Source of the DNA: Phycisphaerales bacterium
Lineage (GTDB): Bacteria; Planctomycetota; Phycisphaerae; Phycisphaerales; SM1A02
NCBI GenBank assembly: GCA_030748805.1
Contig: JASMLG010000121.1
Location: 1-53,285 of the forward strand
DNA: 53,285 bases
Reading direction: 5' to 3'
The position numbers and the translations under genes are program-made. This document shows, in pieces, positions 16,447 through 25,659 of this stretch. Under the pieces are notes generated by a model that saw only the letters and a list, made by a program, of their open reading frames with translations, was not told where the DNA came from and ran no database searches. Every line of letters starts with the position of its first letter. The stretch's first letter is position 1.

Positions 16447-17610
16447 TTGAGCAATAGAATCCTTAGAAATCTTATCTATGCAGACGTGATTGCTGATTAC
16501 CGAGGGGTATTGTCCTCGCCTGGAGCTATTCTTTTGGAAGGGGATATGATCATAGAAACAGGATCTCCTCAATCTATTGGACATATAGAAGGTGTTGAAT
16601 TAACTAAGGTCAACGGATTGGTTACTCCGAGTTTTGTGAATGCTCATTCGCATCTTGATTTGAGTGGTGTAGGTAATGTTCCATTTGATAATACGTTCGT
16701 GGAATGGTTAGTAAATGTCATTAAACCAATAAGATCAGATACAACTCGAATTGAAGAAGATGTAAACAAAGGCATTATGCTATCTCTGGCGGGTGGGTGT
16801 AGGGTTTTAGGCGATATAGCCGGTACCATTCAGGCAGCAGAAATAGTAGATGATTCTGAGTTAATAGCAGTTTCGTTTGTAGAGTTAATTGGTGACGGCG
16901 AAAGAACAGATGAAGCAATTGAAAAGTTGTTTGAAATACCAGAAAAGTTTAATGTTACTCCCCATGCACCATATTCATGTGGAAAAAGAGTGTATGAAGC
17001 GTGTTTTGAGTCAGGGAAAAAGATTTCAACTCATCTTTCCGAAACACTTGAAGAAATTGAATTTGCTCTGAGTAGAAGTGGCGAGTTTGAAAAAGTAATA
17101 AGAAAGTTAGGAGCTTGGGATGATAAAATAAAGCCACTGGGTAAACATCCAATCGATGCGATCTTAGAAATCGCAGGTGATTCGAATTTTGTTTCTGCTC
17201 ATTTGAATTACATTGATGATCGACACCTTGAAATGATTGCGTCATCAAATATGTCAGTTGTCTATTGCCCAAGAGCAAGTGAATACTTTGGACACAAAAA
17301 TCATAGATACTTAGAGATGCTTGCTTATGGAATCAATGTTGCTGTTGGAACAGATTCGTTGATTTGTATTGACACTACGGATCACTTGAGCGTTCTAGAT
17401 GAAATTCGATTGATGTATAGTCGAGATGAAGTTGAGCCAAGTTTGTTGTTCAAGATGGCAACTGTAAATGGTGCCACTGCGCTTGGATTGGAGTCAACTT
17501 TAGTTACTTTGAATAAGGGTAAAAATGCGGGTTTGTTGAAATTTGAAGGTCTAGACAATAATACATTGTCAGATCTAATGGAATCTAATTTAGCTCCTTC
17601 ATGGGTATAA
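16447..17610 (+). CDS. Amidohydrolase-superfamily deaminase-like enzyme
   Basis: 387 aa, TTG start at 16447 with AGGAG 11 bases upstream; divergent from the OmpA-like gene. Metal ligands of a mononuclear amidohydrolase are in order: NAHSHLD (H67, H69), STHLSE (H196), HxxY-like AHLNYIDD (H252) and GTDS (D303), with HAPYSCG (H173) in the substrate region. The pattern matches the cytosine/S-adenosylhomocysteine/aminofutalosine deaminase group (COG0402-like). Substrate cannot be assigned; aminodeoxyfutalosine deaminase in menaquinone synthesis is one possibility, but no other pathway gene is nearby. Confidence 0.8.
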   Translation: MSNRILRNLIYADVIADYRGVLSSPGAILLEGDMIIETGSPQSIGHIEGVELTKVNGLVTPSFVNAHSHLDLSGVGNVPFDNTFVEWLVNVIKPIRSDTTRIEEDVNKGIMLSLAGGCRVLGDIAGTIQAAEIVDDSELIAVSFVELIGDGERTDEAIEKLFEIPEKFNVTPHAPYSCGKRVYEACFESGKKISTHLSETLEEIEFALSRSGEFEKVIRKLGAWDDKIKPLGKHPIDAILEIAGDSNFVSAHLNYIDDRHLEMIASSNMSVVYCPRASEYFGHKNHRYLEMLAYGINVAVGTDSLICIDTTDHLSVLDEIRLMYSRDEVEPSLLFKMATVNGATALGLESTLVTLNKGKNAGLLKFEGLDNNTLSDLMESNLAPSWV

Positions 17611-17706
17611 AGGTTGAAATTATCGCTAGAAAAGACCTTCGATTGAACGAAAAAGGGCATTATGTGGCACAAACGGCAATTTCGCCGATATGATGTCGGG
17701 TTCAAA

Positions 17707-18129
17707 ATGAGCAGCACTACATTACCAATTCAATTTGACTGGAGCGAAGTCGCTAACAAAACGCCATATTCCCAATCTGCATTTAGTTTTGTTCAAGAAG
17801 GTTTGGGTTATACGACGGATTTATTTATTGCCAGTAATCAAGATCCATACGAACTAGGTGAGTTGGAAAGACATGTAACAGGGCAACAACTTTGCCTTGG
17901 GCTAAGAGATTATGCAATTGAGTGTTTTGGGCTTTTAGCACCAGTTGTTCTTCGTCATTGGGGAGTTCGAAGAACAGAGGATTTTGGAGCAATTGTTTTT
18001 AGAATGGTTGAGTTAGAGTTGTTAAGTACAAGCCCGCAGGATTCTGAAGACGACTTTCGTGCGGTGTTTGATTTTGATGACGCCTTTCATCAACGCGAAC
18101 TGTCGGATTGTATCGGTTCAGACCAGTAG
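17707..18129 (+). CDS. Minf_1886-like (TIGR04138) conserved protein
   Basis: 140 aa from ATG 17707; an in-frame ATG at 17662 would add 15 residues. The sequence follows the pattern of the Planctomycetes/Verrucomicrobia family TIGR04138: YSQSAFSFVQEGLGY, RHVTGQQLCLGLRDYAIE, LRHWGVRRTEDFGAIVF and DDFRAVFDFDDAF. Function unknown; soluble. A TATGAT box lies 12 bases upstream. It is followed after 12 bases by the AI-2E family permease gene. Confidence 0.82.
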   Translation: MSSTTLPIQFDWSEVANKTPYSQSAFSFVQEGLGYTTDLFIASNQDPYELGELERHVTGQQLCLGLRDYAIECFGLLAPVVLRHWGVRRTEDFGAIVFRMVELELLSTSPQDSEDDFRAVFDFDDAFHQRELSDCIGSDQ

Positions 18130-18141
18130 GGATGTTCGCTG

Positions 18142-19356
18142 ATGCAAGGCGAATCGGAAAATACAAAACAGCACGACATAACAAAGTTACACCTTTGGCA
18201 AATACAGTGGGTTCGTGACTTAGCATTAATTGTGTTGGTTGTCTGTGGTGTCTGGATTGGGTATGCAATGCGTGATATTACAATTCCACTTCTTGTGGCT
18301 TTGTTGCTTGCGTATTTATTTGAACCTTTGATTTCTTATTTAACTAACAACCCCAAATTTCCTTTAGGAAGAATTCCTGTAATCTCTGGCATTTTGACTC
18401 TAATAATTGTTGGAGTTCTTGCTGTGTTGGCATTTACAGTACCAATGGTAATCTCTCAAACAACATCATTAGTTGATGATGTTCAAAATGGAACTTTACG
18501 TGACAAACTTGAACAATTAAATGAGAAATACGCCCCTAAAGACGCCAAAGACGAAATCAATCAAACGCTCTCATATTTGCCCAATTCAAAGAGTGATGAA
18601 GTTAAGCAGAGCAAACCAACAGAGCAAATAAAACCTGGAAACGAAGGGCTAATCAAAATCGCTCAGAAAACTGGTGACGTGGCATTAGGAATTATTGTTT
18701 CGGTTTTTCGATTTGCTATTTTAGCGGTTCTTATTCCTTTCTATTTTTTCTTCTTTAGTTTGTGGTTTCCCAAAGTTGTTGAGTTCGCAAGAAGTCTAAT
18801 ACCAGATCACGGTAAGGGTGATACCGAATTACTTCTGGTGAAAATGGATGCTGCTGTATCAGGATTTGTACGAGGACGTATTGTCATCGCATTTATCATG
18901 TCAATTCTTCTAGCAGTTGGTTGGATGATAGTTGGCGTTCCGTATGCAATTTTGCTAGGTATAGGGGTTGGCGTATTGTGCGCTGTTCCATTCCTTGGTC
19001 TTATAGGTATACCACTTTCAATAGGTTTACTTTTTCTTGACCAACTTGGCCTTCTTGAAACTCAACGAATGGCTTGGTGGGGGATATTGCTTTGGCCAAC
19101 TCTAGTATTTGCTATTGTTCAGGCATTAGACGGCTGGATTTTAACGCCACTTATAGCTGGGAAAGCGACTAACCTAGATCCAGTTACTATTTTCGTAGCA
19201 GTTCTTGCGGGTGGTAGTGTTCTTGGTGCTTATGGAATGCTTCTTGCGATTCCGGTTGCTGCATGCGTAAAAATCTTGATTCAAGAAAGGTTATTACCAA
19301 AAGTCCACGCATGGACTCGCGGTGAAGCAGACGACCCGCTCCCATTTGACGATTAA
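18142..19356 (+). CDS. AI-2E family transporter (PerM-like)
   Basis: 404 aa membrane protein. TM segments lie at about 27-45, 50-68, 83-105, a hydrophilic region at 110-175 (LEQLNEKYAPKDAKDEINQ), then five or more TM segments, including the conserved PFLGLIGIPLSIGLL and DGWILTPLIAGKATNLDPV motifs of the AI-2E_transport (PF01594) family. Members are permeases or antiporters; substrate is not predictable from sequence. GGAT precedes the ATG. The TAA stop is embedded in the first arm of a CCGCGG palindrome. Confidence 0.88.
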   Translation: MQGESENTKQHDITKLHLWQIQWVRDLALIVLVVCGVWIGYAMRDITIPLLVALLLAYLFEPLISYLTNNPKFPLGRIPVISGILTLIIVGVLAVLAFTVPMVISQTTSLVDDVQNGTLRDKLEQLNEKYAPKDAKDEINQTLSYLPNSKSDEVKQSKPTEQIKPGNEGLIKIAQKTGDVALGIIVSVFRFAILAVLIPFYFFFFSLWFPKVVEFARSLIPDHGKGDTELLLVKMDAAVSGFVRGRIVIAFIMSILLAVGWMIVGVPYAILLGIGVGVLCAVPFLGLIGIPLSIGLLFLDQLGLLETQRMAWWGILLWPTLVFAIVQALDGWILTPLIAGKATNLDPVTIFVAVLAGGSVLGAYGMLLAIPVAACVKILIQERLLPKVHAWTRGEADDPLPFDD

Positions 19357-19375
19357 TTGACCCGCGGTCAATTAA
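19353..19375. repeat. CCGCGG-centred palindromic repeat, copy 2
   Basis: Identical over 23 bp to 1030-1052 (arms TTAATTGAC / GTCAATTAA). Its left arm includes the stop codon of the permease gene. Confidence 0.85.
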
Positions 19376-19376
19376 T

Positions 19377-19411
19377 AAAACAACCCCGCCTTTTTACCAG
19401 GGTTGTTTTTT
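19377..19411 (+). terminator. Rho-independent terminator
   Basis: AAAACAACCC / GGGTTGTTTT stem with a 13-base loop and a T-run, directly after the permease gene and its palindrome. Confidence 0.85.
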
Positions 19412-19428
19412 AATGAGTTGAGAGAGAG

Positions 19429-20247
19429 TTACTTGGCTATGAATGACTGTAAATTAGATAGTTCTGATGGTTGTGAACTACCTATTGATATGCTTTGGAC
19501 ATTCCAGTGGTATGGAGTCGTACCTGAAGGTACTGGAAGATAGAACCAACTATTTGCAGGTACTGTGACTGTTTGGGTTGTGATTTGTGCAGTTCGTTGT
19601 AACCACAACTTCCCAAAATTCATAGTTAGAGTCATAGGTGCAGTTCCTTTTGCTCGAGCACCTGGAGCAACACCGAGTTTCTTCCAGTAGGCATCTCCTT
19701 TAGCAAACCAGAGACGAATATTTAACATGTTTCCAAGCGATACTTTTGGATCTACATTGATACTCATGGTGCTATAACTTTGTCCAAAAGAAGTTGTCCA
19801 AGGAATATATCCAGCGATAATCATGTCACTTCTTTCATCTGCTCCGAGGTCAACTTCACCTTGCATTCGTTCATTGCCATATCCTTCGCCATCAAAATCG
19901 AAGATATCCATTCCGCATTCGCTAACTTGAGTTACTTCATTACCATTTCCAACCTCTAAGTCCAAAGTACCTATGTCTTCAACTAATGTTCTTGGGATTA
20001 AACGGTAATCACCATCAAATGAATTAACAAATGTATTAAGCAATGTAAGCGAGTTTGCCCATGACCAAGTTAGTGGTACACCACCAACAATTTTATTCAT
20101 ATTTTGTGTAACAAATACACAGTATTTGATGTCACTTGCATCTGGACCCGATAAATCAAAGATTGTATTAAATAGGACAATACTATTGATAATTGCAGGT
20201 TTAGCAACCCCCTTTCCATCGTATGGACCGTTGAAAGGTGGTGGCAA
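19429..20247 (-). pseudogene. 5'-truncated beta-helix-type secreted protein remnant
   Basis: The 272-codon frame begins with a TTG (20247) lacking a properly spaced SD and has no signal peptide. Immediately upstream the frame closes in a TAA that is part of the palindrome at 20259. The start reads like the middle of a right-handed parallel beta-helix (IINSIVLFNTIFDLSG, then LTLLNTFVNSFDGDYRLI). It continues with DFDGEGYGNERMQGEVDLGADE, the usual end of such domains, then a C-terminal beta domain of about 120 residues (IPWTTSFGQSYS...LSNLQSFIAK). The N-terminal half and export signal are missing. It could still be expressed, but a 5' deletion remnant is the best reading. Confidence 0.65.
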
Positions 20248-20258
20248 GACCTTAGTAT

Positions 20259-20275
20259 ATTAACCCGCGGTTAAT
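20259..20275. repeat. CCGCGG-centred palindromic repeat, copy 3 (variant)
   Basis: Arms ATTAAC / GTTAAT around CCGCG, at the truncated 5' end of the beta-helix remnant. Confidence 0.75.
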
Positions 20276-20328
20276 TAACAATGCTGATTCGATAATTCAC
20301 CCTAGGGAGAAATTGCGATTTGATGGTT

Positions 20329-20351
20329 TTAATTAACCGCGGGTTAATTAA
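20329..20351. repeat. CCGCGG-centred palindromic repeat, copy 4 (variant, inverted)
   Basis: Arms TTAATTAAC / GTTAATTAA around CGCGG, 3 bases from the ffh stop at 20355. A-rich and T-rich flanks mean it could also act as a bidirectional terminator. Confidence 0.8.
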
Positions 20352-20354
20352 TTT

Positions 20355-21827
20355 TTATTTGCGGCGGCGTTGTTTGAAACGTTTTTTGTGGCTAGTGGTC
20401 TTTGTAGAACCGCGACCACTAAGTCCAGCTAGGGCTGATGGATCGATGTCGCCATCAGCATTTTGTAATGCAGCCATCTTGGATGACAAGCCGCCACCGG
20501 CCATTTGTTTTGACATCTTTTTCATCATCTGGAATTGCTTAACGAAACGGTTTACTTCCTGATTATTTGTGCCAGATCCGGAAGCAATCCTTTTGATTCT
20601 ACTCTTGCCCAAAAGTGAGATATCTTTACGTTCCTTCTTAGTCATGGAGTTTGCAATTGCTTCAATGTGATCGAATTGACTATCGTCGACTTGGATGTTT
20701 TTAATAGCTGAGCCAACGCCAGGTAGCAATCCAAGCAACTGTTTCATTGGACCCATTCGGCGAATTGATTTAAGTTGTTTGATGAAGTCATCGACTGTCA
20801 TCTTTCCACTTGCCATCTTGTCAGCAAGTTTCATTGCATCTTCTTCTGTAATTTCTTCTTGAGCTTTTTCTACAAGAGAGACAACATCACCCATTCCAAG
20901 GATACGACTAGCAATTCGATCTGGGTGAAATTCTTCAAAAGCATCAAACTTTTCACCAGTACCAATAAATTTAATAGGTACTCCGGTAACTCGTTTTACT
21001 GAAAGGGCAGCTCCGCCACGAGTATCAGAGTCAAATTTTGTAAGTATTACTCCATCAACTTCTAATTGTTCGTGGAAAGTTCCAGCAGCATTTACTGCAT
21101 CTTGCCCAATCATTGCGTCAACGACTAAATATATTTGATGTGGTTGTGAGGTCGAATGAACACCTCTCAACTCCTTCATCAAGTCATCATCAATATGCAA
21201 ACGACCTGCGGTGTCTAGTATTACAACGTCAACCTTGTCTTTTCGAGCCTGTTTAACACCTCGTTTGCAAACACCAACCGCTACACCAGTCGCAGTGCCA
21301 TATTCACTACATTTGTCTGGTTCACTGTAACAAGTAACTTCGCCAACGCCTTTTCCGTTTTTATTTACATCTCCTGCGACAACTTCTAATTGTTCAACAG
21401 CGGCAGGTCGTTGTAGGTCAGCAGCAACCAATGATACTTTTTTACCACGACTTTTAAGATACGCAGCAAGTTTTCCACAAGTTGTGGTTTTGCCTGACCC
21501 CTGAAGTCCACACATCATTATGATTGTTGGTCCGGGATCTACCATCATCACATGGCTGTCAACTGGACCCATGAAATCAATTAGACGTTGATTGACAATG
21601 CCTATCATTTCTTCTCCTGGTTTCAGGGAAGATGTGACATGTGAACCAATTGCATCTTTAACAACATTCTCACAAAAATCTGTTACAACATCAACGTGGA
21701 CATCGGCATCGAGCAACGCGCGTCTAACTTCCTCCATCGCCTCTCTGATGTTGGAATCACTAATTTTGCCTCGCCCAGACAGATTGCGTATGGCAGATGT
21801 TACTTTTCCAGACAGTGTCTCAAACAT
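20355..21827 (-). CDS. ffh: Signal recognition particle protein Ffh (SRP54)
   Basis: 490 aa. It contains the N domain (1-90) and the GTPase domain with P-loop GLQGSGKTTT (107-116), VAADLQRPAA, DTAGRLHIDDDLM, TKFDSDTRGGAAL and GTGEKFDAFEEF. The methionine-rich M domain, about 325-460, ends in FVKQFQMMKKMSKQMAGG, with a basic tail RFKQRRRK. It binds signal sequences and SRP RNA and delivers nascent chains to FtsY and SecYEG. The start is 15 bases after the polX stop; no SD is clear, so coupling to polX is likely. No SRP RNA gene is in this window. Confidence 0.96.
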   Translation of the reverse strand: MFETLSGKVTSAIRNLSGRGKISDSNIREAMEEVRRALLDADVHVDVVTDFCENVVKDAIGSHVTSSLKPGEEMIGIVNQRLIDFMGPVDSHVMMVDPGPTIIMMCGLQGSGKTTTCGKLAAYLKSRGKKVSLVAADLQRPAAVEQLEVVAGDVNKNGKGVGEVTCYSEPDKCSEYGTATGVAVGVCKRGVKQARKDKVDVVILDTAGRLHIDDDLMKELRGVHSTSQPHQIYLVVDAMIGQDAVNAAGTFHEQLEVDGVILTKFDSDTRGGAALSVKRVTGVPIKFIGTGEKFDAFEEFHPDRIASRILGMGDVVSLVEKAQEEITEEDAMKLADKMASGKMTVDDFIKQLKSIRRMGPMKQLLGLLPGVGSAIKNIQVDDSQFDHIEAIANSMTKKERKDISLLGKSRIKRIASGSGTNNQEVNRFVKQFQMMKKMSKQMAGGGLSSKMAALQNADGDIDPSALAGLSGRGSTKTTSHKKRFKQRRRK

Positions 21828-21842
21828 AATAAGCGGTTTATT

Positions 21843-23534
21843 CTAGCAGTTGATCCCTAACCAAGTTTGCAGTTCTTCTTGACTAAGACAATTTATACAA
21901 TTTTCCCTTGTTAACCAACCCCGTCTTCCAGTAAGAATGCCATATCTGAGTTGTTCAAAATCCTCTGGTCTGTGAGCGTCCGTGTTAATAGAGATCATGG
22001 CTCTACACTCAACAGCTGCACGAACATGAGTGTCTCGAAGATCGAGTCGGTAACTATTTGCATTTAACTCTAACGCAGTTTTCGATTCTTCGCTAGCTGA
22101 GCCGATTGCAATCATGTCTAACTCAATCCCTTTGCGTTTGTTTATTATTCGACCAGTTGGATGCCCAATAATATTTACTAACGGATGTTCAATTGCTTTT
22201 AAAATGCGTTTGGTTGCTTCTTCAGGACTTTGAGAAAGGGCAGAGTGTGGCGATGCAACGACAATATCAAGTACTTCAAGTAAATCATCTTCATAATCGA
22301 GATTGCCACAAGGTAAGATGTCCACTTCGCTACCTGCAAGAATATTAATTTCATTAATCGAGTTGTTTACCTCATGTATCTTTTCGATATGTCGTTTAAG
22401 TCGATCGGTTTTTAATCCATTTGCTTGAGTCTGTGATTGGCTATGATCGGTTACTGCGATTGTGTGATAACCAAGAGCAATTGCATGCATTGCGAGTTCC
22501 TCGATAGACATTCGCCCATCGCTAGCGGTTGTATGGCAATGTAAATCGCATTGAATGTCTTTGAGAGTAATAAGATTTGGCGTTTCTTTGCATACAAGTT
22601 CTCCTCTATCTTCTCGAACTTCTGGCGGAATCCAAGGTAAACCAAGATCAGCATAAATTGCTTCTTCGCTTTCACAAATGTTAGTTGGTTCTAGACCATA
22701 TTCATTTAGTTTCTTGTCTTGTTTAATGGCTAATTCACGAAGAGCAATATTGTGTTCCTTGCTACCTGTGAAGTACATAAGAGCAGCACCAAATTTGTCT
22801 TCATCAATAATTCTCAAATCTACTTGCATTCCTGATTCAAGGCGTATGCTACATTTGGTTTCTCCCTTTGCATGTATTTTCGCAATTCCATTGAGATTAC
22901 AAAAATTTGTAGTTAATAACTCGCGGTTATTCGTGCATGCAAGAATATCAATATCCCCGATGGTTTCTTTTCCTCTTCGGAGTGAACCAGCGTATGTAAT
23001 CTTTGAAACACCCTTTACTTCTTTTAGAGTTTTGATTATTGATTCGGCTAGTGGAAGTGCATCACCAAGTCGAGTTCGATCCGCTGTCAATTCAATGAAC
23101 TCCAACGATTCAGAAATATTTTGAATAGTTTTCTTACCCATTCTTGGGAGAGATTCAAGTCGTCCATCATTTAGTGCTTCTCTTAAAGTGCCAATATTGA
23201 CGACGTTCCCTTCTTTCCAAAATTGTCTGACTGTTTTCGGTCCTATTCCTTGAACTTTCATTAAATCTAGTAAACCTGAAGGGATAGAACCCTTTAACTC
23301 ATCGTATTCTTTGATTTTTCCAGTCCTAATGTACTCGTTGATTTTCTCAGCGCTACTTTTTCCAATACCTGGAATAGTTGTTAGATCATCTATTGAGGAA
23401 ATATCTTGTATAAAATCCGATAGAGTACGAGCTACTTTTGAATTTGCGTTTACCTTAAAACCACTTTCACCTTTAATCTCTAAGATAGTTGCCATTTCAT
23501 CAAAAATCTTCGCAAGTTCAGTATTTAATGACAT
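21843..23534 (-). CDS. polX: Family X DNA polymerase with PHP domain (PolX)
   Basis: 563 aa. Helix-hairpin-helix motifs lie in the N-terminal part (IPGIGKSSAEKI, VQGIGPKTVRQF). The nucleotidyltransferase palm has GSLRRGKETIGDID with catalytic GDID and the third aspartate in QVDLRII. The C-terminal PHP phosphoesterase, from about residue 335, has DLHCHTTASDG, VTDHSQS, ASPHSAL, IGHPTGR and INTDAHRPED. Bacterial PolX fills short gaps in base-excision repair, and its PHP domain gives 3'-5' exonuclease and AP endonuclease activity. The start overlaps the recG stop as TAATG, so translation is coupled. Confidence 0.93.
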   Translation of the reverse strand: MSLNTELAKIFDEMATILEIKGESGFKVNANSKVARTLSDFIQDISSIDDLTTIPGIGKSSAEKINEYIRTGKIKEYDELKGSIPSGLLDLMKVQGIGPKTVRQFWKEGNVVNIGTLREALNDGRLESLPRMGKKTIQNISESLEFIELTADRTRLGDALPLAESIIKTLKEVKGVSKITYAGSLRRGKETIGDIDILACTNNRELLTTNFCNLNGIAKIHAKGETKCSIRLESGMQVDLRIIDEDKFGAALMYFTGSKEHNIALRELAIKQDKKLNEYGLEPTNICESEEAIYADLGLPWIPPEVREDRGELVCKETPNLITLKDIQCDLHCHTTASDGRMSIEELAMHAIALGYHTIAVTDHSQSQTQANGLKTDRLKRHIEKIHEVNNSINEINILAGSEVDILPCGNLDYEDDLLEVLDIVVASPHSALSQSPEEATKRILKAIEHPLVNIIGHPTGRIINKRKGIELDMIAIGSASEESKTALELNANSYRLDLRDTHVRAAVECRAMISINTDAHRPEDFEQLRYGILTGRRGWLTRENCINCLSQEELQTWLGINC

Positions 23535-25651
23535 TAGCCGACATCCCCAAGTCCCAACCGTTCTCCATGAATATGAAGTAATCTTCCTTTAAGAAGTTGT
23601 GACTTGTGTAAAGTTGGGTCTTGTTTAATCCACTCAACAGCGTTTTTTCTCGCTAGCCGAAGTAAATCAAAATCACGCGGTAATCTAGCAACTTTGAAAG
23701 GCGCAATCCCACTTTGTTTTGCCCCAAATAATTCGCCTGGACCACGAATCTCAAGATCGCGTTCGGCAATCTCAAATCCATCGGTTGTATTAGCTATTGC
23801 TTCTAGCCGCTGTATGCCTTCCTCAGTTGTAGGGCTTGAAATCAGTGCGCAGATTCCAGGCAATTTTCCTCTGCCAACTCGTCCACGAAGTTGATGAAGT
23901 TGTGCAAGTCCAAATCGATCCGCATGTTCGATTACCATCATAGTTGCGTTTGCAACGTCAACTCCAACCTCGACTACAGTTGTGGCGACAAGTACATCAA
24001 TTACACCATCACGAAATTGACTCATGGTTTTTTCACGTTCGGATGAGTTCATTCTTCCATGTACTATTCCAACATTTTTTTCTTTAAAGTAATTGTCTTG
24101 TAGAAACTTAGCATGTGATATAGCCGCCTTTAGTCCTGATTCGGTCATTTCTACAAGTGGAACAACTACATATCCCTGCTGTCCCTTGTCGACAAGTTCT
24201 CGCAGATAATTGTAAACCTTGTCGGAGTCCTCTGGTCGAACTATTTTTGTTGTTATTGGAGACCTCCCAGGTGGCAAAGAGTTAATAGTAGAGACGTCAA
24301 GGTCACCGAAAACAGTTAGAGATAATGTTCTGGGAATTGGTGTTGCCGTCATGACCAAGGTGTGGGGAATAGATGATTCGTCATCGGACTTGTTTCTAAG
24401 TAGTGCACGCTGCTGAACCCCGAATCTGTGCTGCTCGTCTGTTATTGCAACAGCAATGTTGGAAAACACAACGTCATCAGTTAGTAAAGCATGAGTTCCA
24501 ACAACTATGTCGATTTCTCCTTTTTCAATCCTGTTTATCAACTTTTTACGGTCAGCTGAAGTTAGGGAACTTGTAAGTAAAGCTACTTCGACTTTTGACC
24601 CCTTAAGTAGGTTCGTAATGGTTTGAAAGTGTTGTTCAGCAAGTAATTCGGTTGGAGCCATCATTGCTGACTGTGCGGAGCAGACAACAGCCATAAGCAT
24701 GACATGTAATGCGACAACTGTTTTGCCAGAGCCAACATCACCTTGAAGTAGACGATTCATTGGTGTAGTGGTTGTGATGTCTTCAGCAATCTCTTTTACA
24801 ACATTTTGTTGAGAATCTGTAAGAGTAAATGGAATACGAGATGCAATGCGTTTCTGAATATCTTCGTTCCAGTCAAGTTTAGTAGCTCGCATTGTGTCCC
24901 GCCGATGATGCCGTTTCATCATAACTCCGAGTTGTAGTAGGAACAATTCGTCATATGCGATTCGCCTTCTGCCTGTGGTTGCATCTTTCTCTTCTTCAGG
25001 CCTGTGGCACATATCGTAAGCTTTTGAAAGGTTAGGCATTGATAAATCATTAAGAACTTTTGTAGGAAAATGATCTTCTATTTCTAGAAGGGCGTCATCA
25101 AGAACATCAGTGATTAATTTTGCAATAACTGTGGAAGAAATTCTGTCATTTGATCTGTAAACTGGTCTTAGATTGCCTTCAATTATTTCTTTTGGATCAT
25201 CTTCTTCAACAAGTTCCCATCTGGGGTTATTCATCTGTAAGAAATTGTTACGCATTGAAAGAGAACCATGCAGACGTATTTTCATGTCTGGGTGTAGCGA
25301 TTTAGCAACCCATGGTTGGTTAAACCAATTAACGAGCATTCGACCAGTTTCATCCTCAACAGTTATTTCAAGTTTGCTCTTTCTACCTCTTCTCCACCCT
25401 GGCTTGACCACTGAAATAATTGCTTCTACAGTGACCAATTCCGTTGTTTTCTCTTTATTACCCAGCAAATTTTCAGCTTCTTCGATAGTCATCCCACCAT
25501 GATGTGTTTCATATCTTGTCGGAAGGTGCTTTATTAAATCAGCAACACGATAGATTCCCATGTCCACAAGTGCTTCTGCATGTCTATAAGTAACTTGAGG
25601 AAAATCTGCTACCAACAATCGCAATACTTTTTTTTCACTCGTCTCTTGCAT
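23534..25651 (-). CDS. recG: ATP-dependent DNA helicase RecG
   Basis: 705 aa from ATG 25651 (MQETSEKKVLRL); the frame extends to 25678 with other possible starts. Signatures: an OB-fold wedge region (about 80-150, ISVVKPGWRRGRKSKLEITVED), Walker A GDVGSGKT, motif MMAPTELLAEQHF, DEQH box ITDEQHRFGVQQR, VMTATPIPRTL, QGYVVVPLVE, LVATTVVEVGVDVANA and HQLRGRVGRG. RecG reverses stalled forks and remodels branched DNA. It is divergent from xseA with only 8 bases between start codons and is first in recG-polX-ffh. Confidence 0.95.
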   Translation of the reverse strand: MQETSEKKVLRLLVADFPQVTYRHAEALVDMGIYRVADLIKHLPTRYETHHGGMTIEEAENLLGNKEKTTELVTVEAIISVVKPGWRRGRKSKLEITVEDETGRMLVNWFNQPWVAKSLHPDMKIRLHGSLSMRNNFLQMNNPRWELVEEDDPKEIIEGNLRPVYRSNDRISSTVIAKLITDVLDDALLEIEDHFPTKVLNDLSMPNLSKAYDMCHRPEEEKDATTGRRRIAYDELFLLQLGVMMKRHHRRDTMRATKLDWNEDIQKRIASRIPFTLTDSQQNVVKEIAEDITTTTPMNRLLQGDVGSGKTVVALHVMLMAVVCSAQSAMMAPTELLAEQHFQTITNLLKGSKVEVALLTSSLTSADRKKLINRIEKGEIDIVVGTHALLTDDVVFSNIAVAITDEQHRFGVQQRALLRNKSDDESSIPHTLVMTATPIPRTLSLTVFGDLDVSTINSLPPGRSPITTKIVRPEDSDKVYNYLRELVDKGQQGYVVVPLVEMTESGLKAAISHAKFLQDNYFKEKNVGIVHGRMNSSEREKTMSQFRDGVIDVLVATTVVEVGVDVANATMMVIEHADRFGLAQLHQLRGRVGRGKLPGICALISSPTTEEGIQRLEAIANTTDGFEIAERDLEIRGPGELFGAKQSGIAPFKVARLPRDFDLLRLARKNAVEWIKQDPTLHKSQLLKGRLLHIHGERLGLGDVG

Positions 25652-25659
25652 AACTTGAC

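Noticed and set aside
16357..16584. 76-residue extension of the OmpA-like lipoprotein
   Set aside because: A strong GAGGAGG and lipoprotein signal support ATG 16356, and the extension overlaps the divergent amidohydrolase gene.
1030..20351. Palindromes read as integron attC sites or CRISPR repeats
   Set aside because: No integrase, no conserved R'/R'' core sites and no regular spacers; copies lie up to 19 kb apart.
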